The notes under the pieces are model-generated. The model was not told where the DNA came from. It made no database searches and worked only from the letters and a program-made list of their open reading frames with translations. The position numbers and the translations under genes are program-made. Below, piece after piece: positions 1 to 10,444 of a DNA stretch of 64,000 bases. The stretch covers positions 680,001-744,000 of the forward strand of contig NZ_AP014583.1 in assembly GCF_000828715.1 (NCBI RefSeq), written 5' to 3'. The number at the start of each line of letters is the position of its first letter. Positions within the stretch are counted from its first letter, which is position 1. Origin of the DNA: Winogradskyella sp. PG-2 (GTDB lineage Bacteria > Bacteroidota > Bacteroidia > Flavobacteriales > Flavobacteriaceae).

Positions 1-1282
1 ATTAATACCGCCTTTTAAGCTAAAATCTTTAAATAGCTTTACATTTATTTCACCATTTAAATGACTTCCAACGAATTCATCTGAGAGATTTACTCCTCCA
101 TTTCCTTTTATATTAAATCCTTTATAGGTTTTCGCATAAGAAGCTTCTACACCAAAATAATTCGACTTAATTCTATTAGGTATAGTTTCATTTGGAAATA
201 ATACTACACTATCATATCCATAGTTAAGGTCAGTAAAATTAACAGCGAACATAAAGTCACCTAATAGATTATTAGAATAATATAATCCAAGTGCTGATTT
301 AAAATTCTCTAATTTAACTTTATCGTTAATATTGTTGGTAAAAGAATCACCAAAAAAACTTGTTACTGGAGTTGTTTGGGAAAACTGGTAATATTTATCT
401 TCTAAAGAAATGGTATTAAATACAGCAAGTCTATTCTTACTTAATGAGTCTTTTATCTTTCCAAAATCATAAGAATGCTTGATATAAAATGTTTTACCTC
501 TTAAAATATTTTCAGCATTTTCAAAATTAGGATCGAAAACAGACCTGTCAATAAAATCTTCGTTACCCGATTCAAAGTTTTCAAGATCTTCGTCCTTTAA
601 ACCACCGTTTTCTTGATTTAATATATCCTGCATAACAACATGTAACTTAGCGTCATATCTTTCATTCTTGGACTTAATATTTGACGTAAATCTAAAATTA
701 CCTGAACTGGTAAGTGAATTTTGATAATTACCTAACGACCTTAACCCTTTATAGGCAAGTGAAAAATTAAATTGTCTTGATAAATTAACAGCGATGAAAG
801 CATCCAGCATTTGCCCTTGCTCAAAAGCAGTTTTGTATGTTAATCGTGTCCATGGAGTAGGCACTTCATAGTATCTAATATCATCACTTTCCATATAATT
901 AAAATGACGAGCCCTTGCTCCGAACAAAGGTGATGTATTATCAGATAATAAATTAAATGTTAATGAATTATATGTTTGCCCTATATTGGCAAAAGGCATT
1001 AACCCAAAATTATCTCTTTGTAAGTAATTAAATTTATAATCCTTTTTAATTGACAATGTAGTATCTACCACTGAAGTATCAATCTCAGTATTAAATTGTA
1101 AGTACATATCTATAGAAGCCAGCTTTTTAAAACCTTTTGATTTTTTTTACAGCAGAAGAATCATTGGCAAATGGATTTTCACGATTTTCAACATTTCCTT
1201 TATTTAATTTTGTCTGACCTAGAATACCATAAGTGCAAAAAAGTGAAAGAATTAAAAATATGAAATGTTTTGAGTTTAACAT
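1..1282 (-). pseudogene. Putative porin, frameshifted and cut by the window edge
   Basis: The minus strand starts with ATG at 1282 and encodes a signal peptide (MLNSKHFIFLILSLFCTYG) followed by a polar segment, but this frame stops at 1127 after 51 codons. Removing one A from the run of eight A (1141-1148 on the plus strand as T) restores a frame that stays open to the window edge, with residues such as DNTSPLFGARARHFNY that resemble the flavobacterial 'putative porin' family, an outer-membrane beta-barrel. It follows the SusC/SusD/lipoprotein genes on the same strand but lies beyond their terminator, so it is probably its own unit. The 3' end is outside the window. The single-base change in a homopolymer could be a sequencing error, a true mutation or a slippage site. 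Confidence 0.7.
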
Positions 1283-1400
1283 GAAAAGATTTATATACAA
1301 AAACTATTATTAATGGATATTATTATGGCAAAAATAGATAATAATACTATAATTAAAATGTAAGTGTTAAAAGTTAAATAATAAACTTAAGTTAAATCCA

Positions 1401-1432
1401 TAAAAAAACCACCTTAATAAAATTAAGGTGGT
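1401..1432 (-). terminator. Rho-independent terminator of the susC-susD unit
   Basis: Perfect 11-bp stem ACCACCTTAAT / ATTAAGGTGGT (1408-1418 and 1422-1432) with a 3-nt loop. Read on the minus strand it is followed by a run of seven T, so it ends transcription of the genes at 1456-6931. Confidence 0.85.
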
Positions 1433-1455
1433 CTAAATATTATTAGATAGATATA

Positions 1456-2169
1456 TTAATCTATTGTAAAAGTTTCTGTATTTCCTGTACCAGAAACTGT
1501 ACCAGAAACTAATGAAGCACCACCAACTGATACATCATAAGCTGGTCCACCATCTCCCCAAGAATCATTAACTTCTAGAGTGTAAGTACCAGAGGCTAAA
1601 CAGAAATCCCAACTGTAAGTTACAAAATCGTCAGCTGGATTATCATATGGTCCACCTGCAGCAACTTCAGATCCACCACCGTCTGTAAGAGACCAAGTTG
1701 TTTCATCTGGATAGTTATCCATAGTAATAGAAAGCGTCGCAATTGTATTAGGACAGTCTTCTGCTACGTTAATAGTTAAACTTCCACCTAAACTAGCTCC
1801 ACTTAACTCAGCAAACTCAACTATTAATGTTTGAGCTACATACTGTAAATTAGCGTCATCTGTAACAGAAACTGGTAACACTCCTACATTAGAATTTGCA
1901 GGAATAGTCACTGTACTTGGTACAGAATAACTAGTTGCAAGAGTAGAACCTTCGTTTACTAATACTGAATAAGTACGGTCAGATCCTGTTTTATTTCCAG
2001 CGTATACCATTACATCTTTTGTTGATGTAGCATTTTCAGCAACTCTAAATGTAGTTGGACTAGATTCAAAAGTTACATAATCTACGCTATTTGAAGTAGC
2101 ATCTTCATCACAGCTGTAAGCAGCTGTGATAAAAACACCAAGAACTATATATTTAAAAATTTTCTTCAT
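1456..2169 (-). CDS. SusC/SusD-associated lipoprotein with Calx-beta-like domain
   Basis: A 237-aa protein with a lipoprotein signal (lipobox AAYSC, Cys20), so it is predicted to be anchored in the outer membrane. After Cys come Asp/Glu residues. Residues about 30-135 look like a Calx-beta or similar Ig-like strand repeat (VTIPANS, VAEDC). The C-terminal part has WSLTDGGG and YTLEVNDSWGDGG, resembling pre-peptidase-type beta domains that often bind calcium or glycans. It lies 22 bp after susD and before a strong terminator, which suggests a surface substrate-binding role next to SusD. The substrate is unknown; family assignment is by pattern only. Confidence 0.65.
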   Translation of the reverse strand: MKKIFKYIVLGVFITAAYSCDEDATSNSVDYVTFESSPTTFRVAENATSTKDVMVYAGNKTGSDRTYSVLVNEGSTLATSYSVPSTVTIPANSNVGVLPVSVTDDANLQYVAQTLIVEFAELSGASLGGSLTINVAEDCPNTIATLSITMDNYPDETTWSLTDGGGSEVAAGGPYDNPADDFVTYSWDFCLASGTYTLEVNDSWGDGGPAYDVSVGGASLVSGTVSGTGNTETFTID

Positions 2170-2191
2170 GAGATAAGTCTTAGTTTATTAA

Positions 2192-3688
2192 TTAGTTTTG
2201 TTCGTTAATGAAAACGTTACTTTGAATCTCTAATTCAGGGATTTCAAAAGTCATTTGCTCAGAGTTATGTGCAAAAGATTCACCTACAAAAGATAAGTGA
2301 TTACTTCCTCTTGCTCCTGTCATCTGCTGATTACGCTTAAGCGATAAGTAAGATTTACCCTCACCCCAGAACTCTATACGAGTTTGTAAATGAATTTCAT
2401 CTTGTAAAGCTGTTCCTGATAATCCATTTAAATAAGATGTATCTGGCAAACGCTGATCTAATACATTTGCTAATGCTGTTCTAGCTGCTCCATCTTGTCC
2501 CATCTTAGCTAATGCTTCTGCTTTTAACATATGTAATTCTGCAATTCTCATATATACGTAATCTGCAACTACTGTTCCACTTGGACCACCAATGATTCTA
2601 CTAGCATCGTAAAACTTATCTAATGGCATTAAGTTATAATAACCTGTACCTGGGAAGAATTGTGCCTTTCTTGCATCATCTGCAGGAATTGCATCATATA
2701 AATTCTGATCGATTGCTTTTGCATCACCTGCCCAAGCATAACTGTATGAAAACGCATCAACTTGTCCCCACCAAGATACTAATCTCAATCCGATATCTGG
2801 GTTAAGGTCTACACCCCAAATCCATCCCGGAGTTGCTAAGTTGTTAAATCCACCTGTTATTTCTGCTGCACTCATTACTGTTGCACCAGACTCAGCGATA
2901 ACTGCATCACATAGAGAAACCACTTCACCCATACGAGATACATCACGTGTTGCTGCAATAGTGTAAGCTAATACTGCTTTAGCTATTGTCTTATCAGCTT
3001 GTGTTTTTGTCGGTCTTGTATAATCCGCCATTAACACTATCGCTCTGTTTAAATCACTTTCAATTAATTCAAATACTTCTGCCGTTGTAGACTTACCAAC
3101 ACCAATGTTAGAAACACCTCTGTATATTGGAAGTATCTCCGCTGATGGATTATAATCATTAGACATGTACTGAGTTAAGTAAAAATAAGAGTGAGCTCTC
3201 ATTGTTAAAGCTTGACCTAAATTTGCTCTGTTAGTAAGGTTTTCTGGATCAGCTGCCTCACCACCTAAAGCATCAATAACTGTATTTGCAGAACGAATTA
3301 CTCTGTAGTAATGTCTCCAAACTTGGTAGTTATCAGTAAAGGTGAAATCTTCTGTACACTGATATTCAGTAATACTAGCTCTGTACCATCCATAAGTACT
3401 TACAGATAAAGCCATATCACTAGTTAGAAAGTCAGCAAATAAATCTTAAGCTTTATGACCAAAATCATCGTGACCAGTAGTACCACCAGTACCTGTTGTA
3501 TACATATTTGAGTATACACCTTCAATGAAACCAGATAAAATATCTGGATTTGACTCAGCAATCTCACCAAACTGATTTATTGTTTGAAACCCACTTTCAG
3601 GTGCCTCATTTATAAAATCATCAGAACAGCCAAACACTGTTAGGACTAATCCCGAGATCATCATTAATTTAATTACACTTTTTTTCAT
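2192..3688 (-). pseudogene. SusD/RagB family lipoprotein interrupted by an in-frame TAA
   Basis: Two open frames (3446-3688 and 2192-3415) are in the same frame and separated only by one TAA at 3446-3448. Reading through gives a 498-residue SusD-like protein: lipobox VFGC, then DFINEAPESGFQ, then GHKA-stop-DLFADFLTSDMAL, then TPR-like helices. From my knowledge of the family, the stop takes the place of a Tyr codon (TAT/TAC to TAA) in the usual GQK-x-YD motif. SusD proteins are the surface lids that pass oligomers to the SusC channel, and the gene follows susC by 18 bp. The C-terminal part could be made from the downstream ATG (M at 3415) but without a signal peptide. Confidence 0.85.
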
Positions 3689-3706
3689 TTTTCGCTTTTT
3701 TTTAAG

Positions 3707-6700
3707 TTAAAATTTTAATCTCACACCTAATGTAAATGTACTTAATGGCGCATATAATCTACGACCAGTATTTCCACTTTCACTTGTTCTTGGGTTGAAA
3801 CCTTCTCTAGCACTTGTTAGAAACAAGTTATCACCAGAGACATATACGTTTACTAAATCTAATCCTGTTTTATCTAAGAATTTAGATGGTAATGTGTAAC
3901 CTACTAAAATATTATTTAAAGCAAGGAAGTCAGTTTTAGTTAAAAATCTTGTTGATGTAGATGTACCATTAACGATAGCATTATCTGTTAATGCAGGTAC
4001 GTTAGTGATATCACCTGGATTTTGCCATCTAGCTCTAATATCTGAATGGAAGTTATTACCAGCGGCACCAAAACGATCACTCATTAATTCACCATATTGG
4101 TTATCTAATGCGTATCCTCCTATTTGATATGTGAATTGTGTTGAAAGATTCCAGTTCTTATACTTAGCTGATAAACGGAAAGCACCAGATACATCAGGAA
4201 TACCTCCTTTACCTACATACTTTTGAGTAGCTGCAGAGTAATCCTTAGTAATTGTTTTTCTGATATTAGCATCTTCATTTGCTGCTAAATACTGAGTTAA
4301 TCCTAAACCAAGTTCTTCACCAGTATCTAAAATACCATTATCATTAGCATCATCATAATATTGATTCCACATTGGGGCACCATCTGAAGGATCTACACCA
4401 GCCCATTCTCTAATATAGAAATCAAAGATAGAACTACCTACAGAATATCCATAAGGAGCGTTTCTATTATCTAATATTTCTTGCTCTCCAGTCTGAGGAC
4501 TGATATACATTTCTTTAATTTCGTTATCAGTGATTGCTCCGTTAACAGATAAATCTAATTTAAAATCACCTGAATTTATTATGTGACCAGTAAAATCAAA
4601 TTCTAAACCATTGTTTCTAAGAACACCTTCATTAATAGTTAATGTTGCTACACCTGTAGATGCTGCATTCGCTCTTGTGAAGAATAAATTTTCTGTATCC
4701 TTGATAAAGTAATCAATAGAACCATCTAACCAAGAACCTAAACTAAATTCTACACCAGCTTGGTACTGCACTGCAGTCTCCCAAGTTAATTCAGGGTTCT
4801 GGAAAGTATCTGCTGGGAAAGAAAATGCACCAGCACCATTGTTATTTAAACTGAATGTATCTATACCTGTGTAGAAACCTACACCAGTTTCATCACCTGT
4901 AATACCATAAGAACCCTTTAACTTTAAATAGCTAAATACACTATCAGACATAAAATCTTCATTAGATATAATCCAAGCAGCACCTATAGAACCAAAGTTA
5001 TCCCATTTGTTGAATGCGAACTTAGAAGACCCATCACGACGACCAGATAATGTTAAATAATATTTATCATCAAAATCATAATTAATCTGAGCAAAGTAAG
5101 ACTCTAAAGTTCTTGCAGATCTACCACCTATTACTTGACCATTCTGAATAATATATTGATTTAGCTCATCAATATCTGGGTTAACCACCTTAGTTTTTGA
5201 AGATTCAATAAAGTTTGTTTCAAACCTATTACCTTCATGCGCCACTAATGCTTCTACAGAGTGATCTCCAAAATCTTTACGGTAACGTAATAACTGTAGG
5301 AAGTTTGTTGTTAATCTTTCTGTATTAGATTGTGTAATATTACCTTCATCATTTACTGCAGTTCCATAAAAAGGATTACCTACAGATTTAAATATCGCAT
5401 TTGAATATTGCGCTCCAAATGTAGTTTCAAAAGATAATGCATCAGTTATTTTAAACTTCGCATTAAAGCTACCGTTTAATTCATGTCTATCTGTACCTAC
5501 ATGATCATATAATGCAGTACCAATTGGATTTAAAAGGTTGGCATTTGGTCTTGCTCTAAACCCAGAAGGAGTTCCATAATCTAACTGATTACCACCAAAA
5601 ACTGGATCTGGTACCAATTGAGCGTTATCATCTCTTAAATAAACTGGGAAAAATGGTTGCATTTTATCAGCAAATTCAAAAACGTTTTCTGAACCAGCTG
5701 TTTGACCATTATTTAAACTTTCTGAAAATGCATAACCTAAGTTAGCACCAACAGTTAACCACTCTTTAACTTTAGAATTAACATTAATTCTTGTCGTGTA
5801 TCTTTTATAACCAGTGTTTAAAGCATAACCATTGTCATCTAAGAAACCAAAAGACACAAAATATCTTGAATCAGCATTACCACCACCCATTCTTAAGTTA
5901 GCCTCTGTTCTGTAAGCTGCATTAAAAGCAACATCTTGATAACGTAAAGGATCATATTTTCTTGTAACACCTGCTCTTACAGATCTAGTTACTGGATCAA
6001 TTAATTCACCACCATCAGCAGCATTCCACATATTATATCCTGGATCCACACTGTTTCCAAATAAATAAGAATTTGCAAAAGCAACAGGGTCTGCATTACC
6101 AGTTACACGTCCTCTTCCTAAGCCACCTTCCCAAACAAGAGCTATACTCTCTTCTGGAGAACTAATGACGTCGTAACGAGGAATTAATTGTGTATTGATA
6201 CCAGTTCTTACGTCTAATTCAACATAAGATTCAGTAGAACTTCCACCTTTAGTTGTAATCAATACTACACCATTCGCACCACGAGAACCATAAATGGCAG
6301 TTGCCGTCGCATCCTTTAAGATCGTTGTTGATTTAATATCTGATGGGTTAATTGAGTTCAAACTCCCAGAGAAAGGAACTCCATCAATTACATATAGAGG
6401 AGATCTATTCCCATTAATAGAACCAAAACCTCTAATACGTACTGTTGAAGTTGTACCTGGCTGACCGGATGTGTTAATTACTGTTACACCGGCAGCTTCA
6501 CCTGCAAGTGACTGAGATACATTAGAGAAGTTTTTCGTCTCAATGTCTTCAGATTTTACCACTGTAGCCGTACCAGCGTACGCCTTTTTGGTTGTGGTAC
6601 CATAACCTACAACAACAACTTCATCAAGAGTATTACCCTCCTCTAAAGCTACGTCATAAGTATTACCAGCAGCGATTGTAACTTCAGAAGGCTCCATACC

Positions 6701-6931
6701 TACATAAGAAATTACTAATACATCTCCTTGATCAACCTTAATAGTATACTTACCATCAAAATCTGTTTGAGCACCACGAGCGGTACCTTTTACAATTACA
6801 CTAGCACCAGGAAGGGGTAAACCATCTGAAGCAGTTGTAACTGTACCTGTGACAGTTTTTTCTTGTGCAAAAGAAAATTGCATCACGAACGCCATAAAAA
6901 GCGTTAATAACCATGTTAACTTTAATTTCAT
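3707..6931 (-). CDS. SusC/RagA family TonB-linked outer membrane protein
   Basis: A 1074-aa TonB-dependent transporter. Residues 1-22 are a signal peptide ending FSFA. Residues about 24-100 form a carboxypeptidase-regulatory-like domain (VTGTVTTASDGLPLPGAS, YTIKVDQGD), followed by the SusC signature LDEVVVVGYGT and a plug domain (GFGSINGNRSPLYVIDGVPF). The rest is a 22-strand barrel ending in an aromatic C-terminus (LGVRLKF). Length and order match the family. It forms a pair with the downstream SusD gene, which is interrupted, so the transporter may lack its lid. The imported substrate cannot be told; no glycoside hydrolase, sulfatase or peptidase lies next to it. Confidence 0.95.
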   Translation of the reverse strand: MKLKLTWLLTLFMAFVMQFSFAQEKTVTGTVTTASDGLPLPGASVIVKGTARGAQTDFDGKYTIKVDQGDVLVISYVGMEPSEVTIAAGNTYDVALEEGNTLDEVVVVGYGTTTKKAYAGTATVVKSEDIETKNFSNVSQSLAGEAAGVTVINTSGQPGTTSTVRIRGFGSINGNRSPLYVIDGVPFSGSLNSINPSDIKSTTILKDATATAIYGSRGANGVVLITTKGGSSTESYVELDVRTGINTQLIPRYDVISSPEESIALVWEGGLGRGRVTGNADPVAFANSYLFGNSVDPGYNMWNAADGGELIDPVTRSVRAGVTRKYDPLRYQDVAFNAAYRTEANLRMGGGNADSRYFVSFGFLDDNGYALNTGYKRYTTRINVNSKVKEWLTVGANLGYAFSESLNNGQTAGSENVFEFADKMQPFFPVYLRDDNAQLVPDPVFGGNQLDYGTPSGFRARPNANLLNPIGTALYDHVGTDRHELNGSFNAKFKITDALSFETTFGAQYSNAIFKSVGNPFYGTAVNDEGNITQSNTERLTTNFLQLLRYRKDFGDHSVEALVAHEGNRFETNFIESSKTKVVNPDIDELNQYIIQNGQVIGGRSARTLESYFAQINYDFDDKYYLTLSGRRDGSSKFAFNKWDNFGSIGAAWIISNEDFMSDSVFSYLKLKGSYGITGDETGVGFYTGIDTFSLNNNGAGAFSFPADTFQNPELTWETAVQYQAGVEFSLGSWLDGSIDYFIKDTENLFFTRANAASTGVATLTINEGVLRNNGLEFDFTGHIINSGDFKLDLSVNGAITDNEIKEMYISPQTGEQEILDNRNAPYGYSVGSSIFDFYIREWAGVDPSDGAPMWNQYYDDANDNGILDTGEELGLGLTQYLAANEDANIRKTITKDYSAATQKYVGKGGIPDVSGAFRLSAKYKNWNLSTQFTYQIGGYALDNQYGELMSDRFGAAGNNFHSDIRARWQNPGDITNVPALTDNAIVNGTSTSTRFLTKTDFLALNNILVGYTLPSKFLDKTGLDLVNVYVSGDNLFLTSAREGFNPRTSESGNTGRRLYAPLSTFTLGVRLKF

Positions 6932-7121
6932 AAAACAATTATTTGAGTTAGTCTAGTTGCAAACATCTTAATTTAATATTAAATATACAAGTGTTTTTGC
7001 CAAAAAAATGTTAATACTTTTGCGAATTCATCAGCAATGCTTTCAAATCATTTTTTCAATGTTTTACTCAATTAACTCAGTATTTAGATGTAAAAACTGT
7101 AAAAGGGTTGCGTTAAAATTT

Positions 7122-7129
7122 TAACTTTG
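7122..7129 (+). promoter_or_regulatory. -7 box of the rnhB promoter
   Basis: TAACTTTG matches the Bacteroidota -7 consensus TAnnTTTG and lies 16 bp before the TTG start of rnhB. No TTG is seen at the ideal -33 spacing. Confidence 0.4.
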
Positions 7130-7145
7130 TTTAAACTTTAACATT

Positions 7146-7748
7146 TTGACGCTTCAAATTCAGTTTTCATCTTTCGATTTAGAATGTGGTACCGACGAGG
7201 CTGGTAGAGGTTGTTTGGCTGGCCCTGTTACTGCAGCAGCAGTTATCCTCCCTCTATCATTTAACAACACTTTATTAAATGACTCAAAACAACTTTCAGA
7301 GAAGAATAGAACTATTCTAAAGCCTCTTATTGAATCTAAAGCCGTAACGTTTGCATTTCAACATATTTATGAAACCGAGATTGATAATATTAATATCCTG
7401 AACGCATCTATAAAAGCAATGCATGGTTCTATTGAAAAACTTAAACCCATTCCTAAATACATAATAGTAGACGGCAACAAGTTTAAACCTTACAAATCCA
7501 TTCCTTACCAAACCATTATTAAAGGAGATAGTAAATATTTAAGTATTGCAGCCGCTTCAGTATTGGCAAAAACGTATAGAGATGAATACATGGAAAAAAT
7601 TCATAAAGAATTCCCCATGTATAATTGGAAACAGAATAAAGGTTATCCAACCAAAGAACATAGAGCAGCAATAAAAAAATATGGGATTACAAAATATCAC
7701 AGAAAATCATTTAGATTATTACCTGAGCAATACCGTTTAGATATTTAA
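7146..7748 (+). CDS. rnhB: Ribonuclease HII
   Basis: A 200-aa enzyme that cuts the RNA strand of RNA-DNA hybrids, including single ribonucleotides in DNA. The catalytic carboxylates are visible: D17 and E18 in DEAGRG, D109 in IIVDGNK and D128 in KGDSKYLS. The start is TTG at 7146: an in-frame stop lies at 7122-7124 with no ATG between, and the N-terminus then has the usual length before the [10 protein letters not shown] motif. It is divergent from susC and is followed 32 bp later by a large lipoprotein gene. Confidence 0.95.
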   Translation: MTLQIQFSSFDLECGTDEAGRGCLAGPVTAAAVILPLSFNNTLLNDSKQLSEKNRTILKPLIESKAVTFAFQHIYETEIDNINILNASIKAMHGSIEKLKPIPKYIIVDGNKFKPYKSIPYQTIIKGDSKYLSIAAASVLAKTYRDEYMEKIHKEFPMYNWKQNKGYPTKEHRAAIKKYGITKYHRKSFRLLPEQYRLDI

Positions 7749-7753
7749 CTTTT

Positions 7754-7761
7754 TATATTTG
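7754..7761 (+). promoter_or_regulatory. -7 box upstream of the 790-aa lipoprotein gene
   Basis: TATATTTG, a perfect TAnnTTTG box, lies just after the rnhB stop and 19 bp before the ATG of the next gene, so that gene probably has its own promoter. Confidence 0.4.
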
Positions 7762-7780
7762 TAATCATAATACTATTTTA

Positions 7781-10153
7781 ATGAAACGACTTGGTTTTTT
7801 ATTGGTTTTGTTTTCCTTTCTATTAGGCTGTCAAAAAAACTACAACAAAACTAATTTCCCATATCAACTTATTCCTAAGCAAACAAAAACTGTTATAAAA
7901 GTAAATGAAGTTAACAGCTTTATAAATAGCATTAATAATCATGATGTACTTTCCTCTATATATAATAAGGAGCTTAAAAATGCATCTACTATTTTAAAAC
8001 ACCTTAACACAACACAACAAATATTTATTGGTATTAAGGAATCTTCAGATAAACAATCAGACTTTTTAATCCTTACAAAAAATGATTCTACATTGTTTGT
8101 AATTGATTCTATTCCTAATCATATTTCAGAATCCTTAATAAAATTAGATATTAAAAAAACACAAATAGACACTACAACATTCTACCATAAAATTATAGGA
8201 GGTGTATTTGCGGGATCAAGTAACTTAGAACTTCTGAAAGACATAGATACTGAAAAAGAAAACACCAAACTAAGCAAGTTAATTGAAACCACTGATGATA
8301 AATCCATCGCTTCAATACTATTTAAAGTAGACGCAACTAATTACTCAAAACTATTGTTTTCAAATTTGAATGATAATAGTGATGAATCTAATTACGGTGT
8401 TCTTGATATAGACTTCACAGATAAAAGTCTTCTGTATAATGGTATCATTACATCTAATGATTCAATCAATAATTATTTAGATAGTTTTAAAAATACTATT
8501 CCTCAAAAAACTAACACCCCAAAATTATCGCCTTTCAATACAAAATCCTTATTAAGTATTGCTTATGATGATTTCTCTGCCTTCCAAAAAAACTTAACTC
8601 ACAGAACTAAGCAAACTATTGATAGTACAGAAACATTTTTAAATTTAACTAATGAGATTGCCTTAATAGATAATGCTCTGGTATTATATTCATTAGATCC
8701 AAACTTAATTCTAGAGTCTATTGAGGAAAAAACAAATATTGAAACATTTAGAGATATAGATATATACGAATTTGGTAACCCAGATTTTTTTCAATCACGC
8801 TTAACGCCTTTTATGAGTTTTGACAATGCCGAATTCTTTTCGGTTTACGAAAATTTTATTGTGTTTTCAAATTCTGTAGAATCATTAAAAGCTATACTAA
8901 TTAATGCACTCAATAATAATACGCTAGCTAATACTGATGCATATCTTAGCATAAGTGAAAACCTTAGCGATGAAGCTTCATTATTTGTTTTTAAAAATTC
9001 TGATGGTTTATCAGAGGTTTTAGAGAAAAAAACAAAAGGCTATAACGCTAACGCTGTACAGTTTATATATGAAGACAATTATGCTCATATTAATGGCATC
9101 ATTCAAAAGTTCAAAAAGAGAGCATCAACCAATTCAGTAATTGAAGCGTTTACCACTCAAGTTGAAGCAGAACTTATTTCATCACCACAAATTATAAAAA
9201 ATCATGTCACCAAAGCACATGATATAGTTTTGCAAGATGTTCATAATATGCTTTACCTTATTTCTGATTCAGGAAGTATACTATGGAAAAAACAACTTCA
9301 GGGAAAAATACTTGGTAATATTGAGCAAATAGATATTTATAAAAATGGAAGATTACAATTAGTTTTTGCTACTTCTAATCGTATATACGTTTTAGATAGG
9401 AATGGTAATGATGTCTCTCCATTTCCATTAAAGTTTAATGATGCGATTACACAACCACTTTCTGTTTTCGATTATGATAAAAGAAAAAATTATAGGTTAT
9501 TAATCACTCAAGGCAAAAACCTTTTAATGTATGATGTAAAAGGTAAATCTGTATCTGGATTTAATTACAACAATAATGGCTCAGATATTCTTACCCAACC
9601 AAAACATTTTAGAATAGGAAGCAAAGATTACATAACATTCGGTGCAGGTGAAACATTAAAAATATTGAACAGACAGGGAAAAGTGAGGATTAATGTTAAG
9701 GACAAAATTCGTTTTTCAGAAAATAAACTGTATTTATATCAAAATAAGTTCACCACTACTAATACACTTGGTCAATTGATACAAGTTGATACCAAAGGGC
9801 GATTAAATACTAAAGATTTAAACCTAACAGATAAGCATCATATTACTACTACAAGTAAAACTCTAGTTTCTTTGAGTGAGAATAAATTAAAAATTAAGTC
9901 TAGAACTATAGATTTAGATTATGGAGATTATACTATACCGAAAATCTTTTACCTCAACGATAAAATCTACGTCACTACTACAGATTTACAATCTAAGAAA
10001 GTTTATCTTTTCGATAGCCAAGCTAAGTCCATTCCAAATTTTCCTGTATTTGGGACTTCTACAGCAGAGCTACAGAAATTAGATAAGAGTAATGGTTTGG
10101 AGCTCATTACAAAAAGTGATGCTAAAACCATTGTGGTATACAAACTACATTAA
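7781..10153 (+). CDS. Large lipoprotein of unknown function with C-terminal propeller-like repeats
   Basis: A 790-aa protein with a lipoprotein signal (LLGC, Cys17). Residues about 30-460 alternate helices and strands with no motif that I recognise. Residues about 480-790 hold short strand repeats of the kind ILWKKQLQGKILG, RIYVLDRNGNDV and KTIVVYKLH, which look like a PQQ/WD-type beta-propeller. It follows rnhB, a pairing I recall from other Flavobacteriaceae. The location is predicted to be the periplasmic face of a membrane. Function is unknown; a role in outer-membrane protein assembly in the manner of BamB is only a guess from the fold. Confidence 0.75.
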   Translation: MKRLGFLLVLFSFLLGCQKNYNKTNFPYQLIPKQTKTVIKVNEVNSFINSINNHDVLSSIYNKELKNASTILKHLNTTQQIFIGIKESSDKQSDFLILTKNDSTLFVIDSIPNHISESLIKLDIKKTQIDTTTFYHKIIGGVFAGSSNLELLKDIDTEKENTKLSKLIETTDDKSIASILFKVDATNYSKLLFSNLNDNSDESNYGVLDIDFTDKSLLYNGIITSNDSINNYLDSFKNTIPQKTNTPKLSPFNTKSLLSIAYDDFSAFQKNLTHRTKQTIDSTETFLNLTNEIALIDNALVLYSLDPNLILESIEEKTNIETFRDIDIYEFGNPDFFQSRLTPFMSFDNAEFFSVYENFIVFSNSVESLKAILINALNNNTLANTDAYLSISENLSDEASLFVFKNSDGLSEVLEKKTKGYNANAVQFIYEDNYAHINGIIQKFKKRASTNSVIEAFTTQVEAELISSPQIIKNHVTKAHDIVLQDVHNMLYLISDSGSILWKKQLQGKILGNIEQIDIYKNGRLQLVFATSNRIYVLDRNGNDVSPFPLKFNDAITQPLSVFDYDKRKNYRLLITQGKNLLMYDVKGKSVSGFNYNNNGSDILTQPKHFRIGSKDYITFGAGETLKILNRQGKVRINVKDKIRFSENKLYLYQNKFTTTNTLGQLIQVDTKGRLNTKDLNLTDKHHITTTSKTLVSLSENKLKIKSRTIDLDYGDYTIPKIFYLNDKIYVTTTDLQSKKVYLFDSQAKSIPNFPVFGTSTAELQKLDKSNGLELITKSDAKTIVVYKLH

Positions 10154-10270
10154 TTTTTCACCAATTATACATTTCATTTTTTAGTATCAATAGTTATCAT
10201 TATTTTTATACAACTATTAATCAGTTACTTAACAATGAAAGAATTCAGAACATTGAAGTTACTTGTATAA

Positions 10271-10278
10271 TATATTTG
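10271..10278 (+). promoter_or_regulatory. -7 box of a candidate small-RNA promoter
   Basis: TATATTTG is a perfect TAnnTTTG box. A TTG lies at 10253-10255, 15 bp upstream, slightly closer than the usual 17-23 bp. No protein gene begins within 160 bp downstream. Confidence 0.45.
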
Positions 10279-10283
10279 TTTCT

Positions 10284-10391
10284 TTTTTTGCTCCTTGAAT
10301 TATAGACTCAAAAAAAGTAAACCATAACGATAACCAAATCTCAAGTCCTCGAGTCTGAAAACGCCAAATTTAATTTGGCGTTTTCTTATTT
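10284..10391 (+). ncRNA. Candidate small non-coding RNA
   Basis: The 291-bp gap between two genes holds a consensus -7 box (10271-10278), then about 100 nt without an ORF, then a very strong terminator. Inside, AGACTC at 10304-10309 can pair with GAGTCT at 10351-10356, which closes a 41-nt loop and abuts the terminator stem. Promoter, structured body and terminator together suggest a discrete transcript of roughly 105 nt. I do not recognise a known RNA family. The alternative is that the terminator simply ends the upstream lipoprotein mRNA, 200 nt after its stop codon. Confidence 0.4.
10357..10391 (+). terminator. Rho-independent terminator
   Basis: Perfect 14-bp stem GAAAACGCCAAATT (10357-10370) / AATTTGGCGTTTTC (10372-10385) followed by TTATTTTT. 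Confidence 0.85.
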
Positions 10392-10444
10392 TTAAGCTCA
10401 TGCTTTCGTAGTATTGTATAACTAAAAAACACATCTTTTTTGCT

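Noticed and set aside
3446..3688. 80-aa lipoprotein ORF
   Set aside because: It is the N-terminal part of SusD; the next frame continues directly after one TAA.
10284..10391. Possible tRNA or tmRNA end, because of a CAAGTCC-like segment
   Set aside because: No acceptor stem, D-arm or anticodon arm can be folded; only a candidate small RNA is kept.
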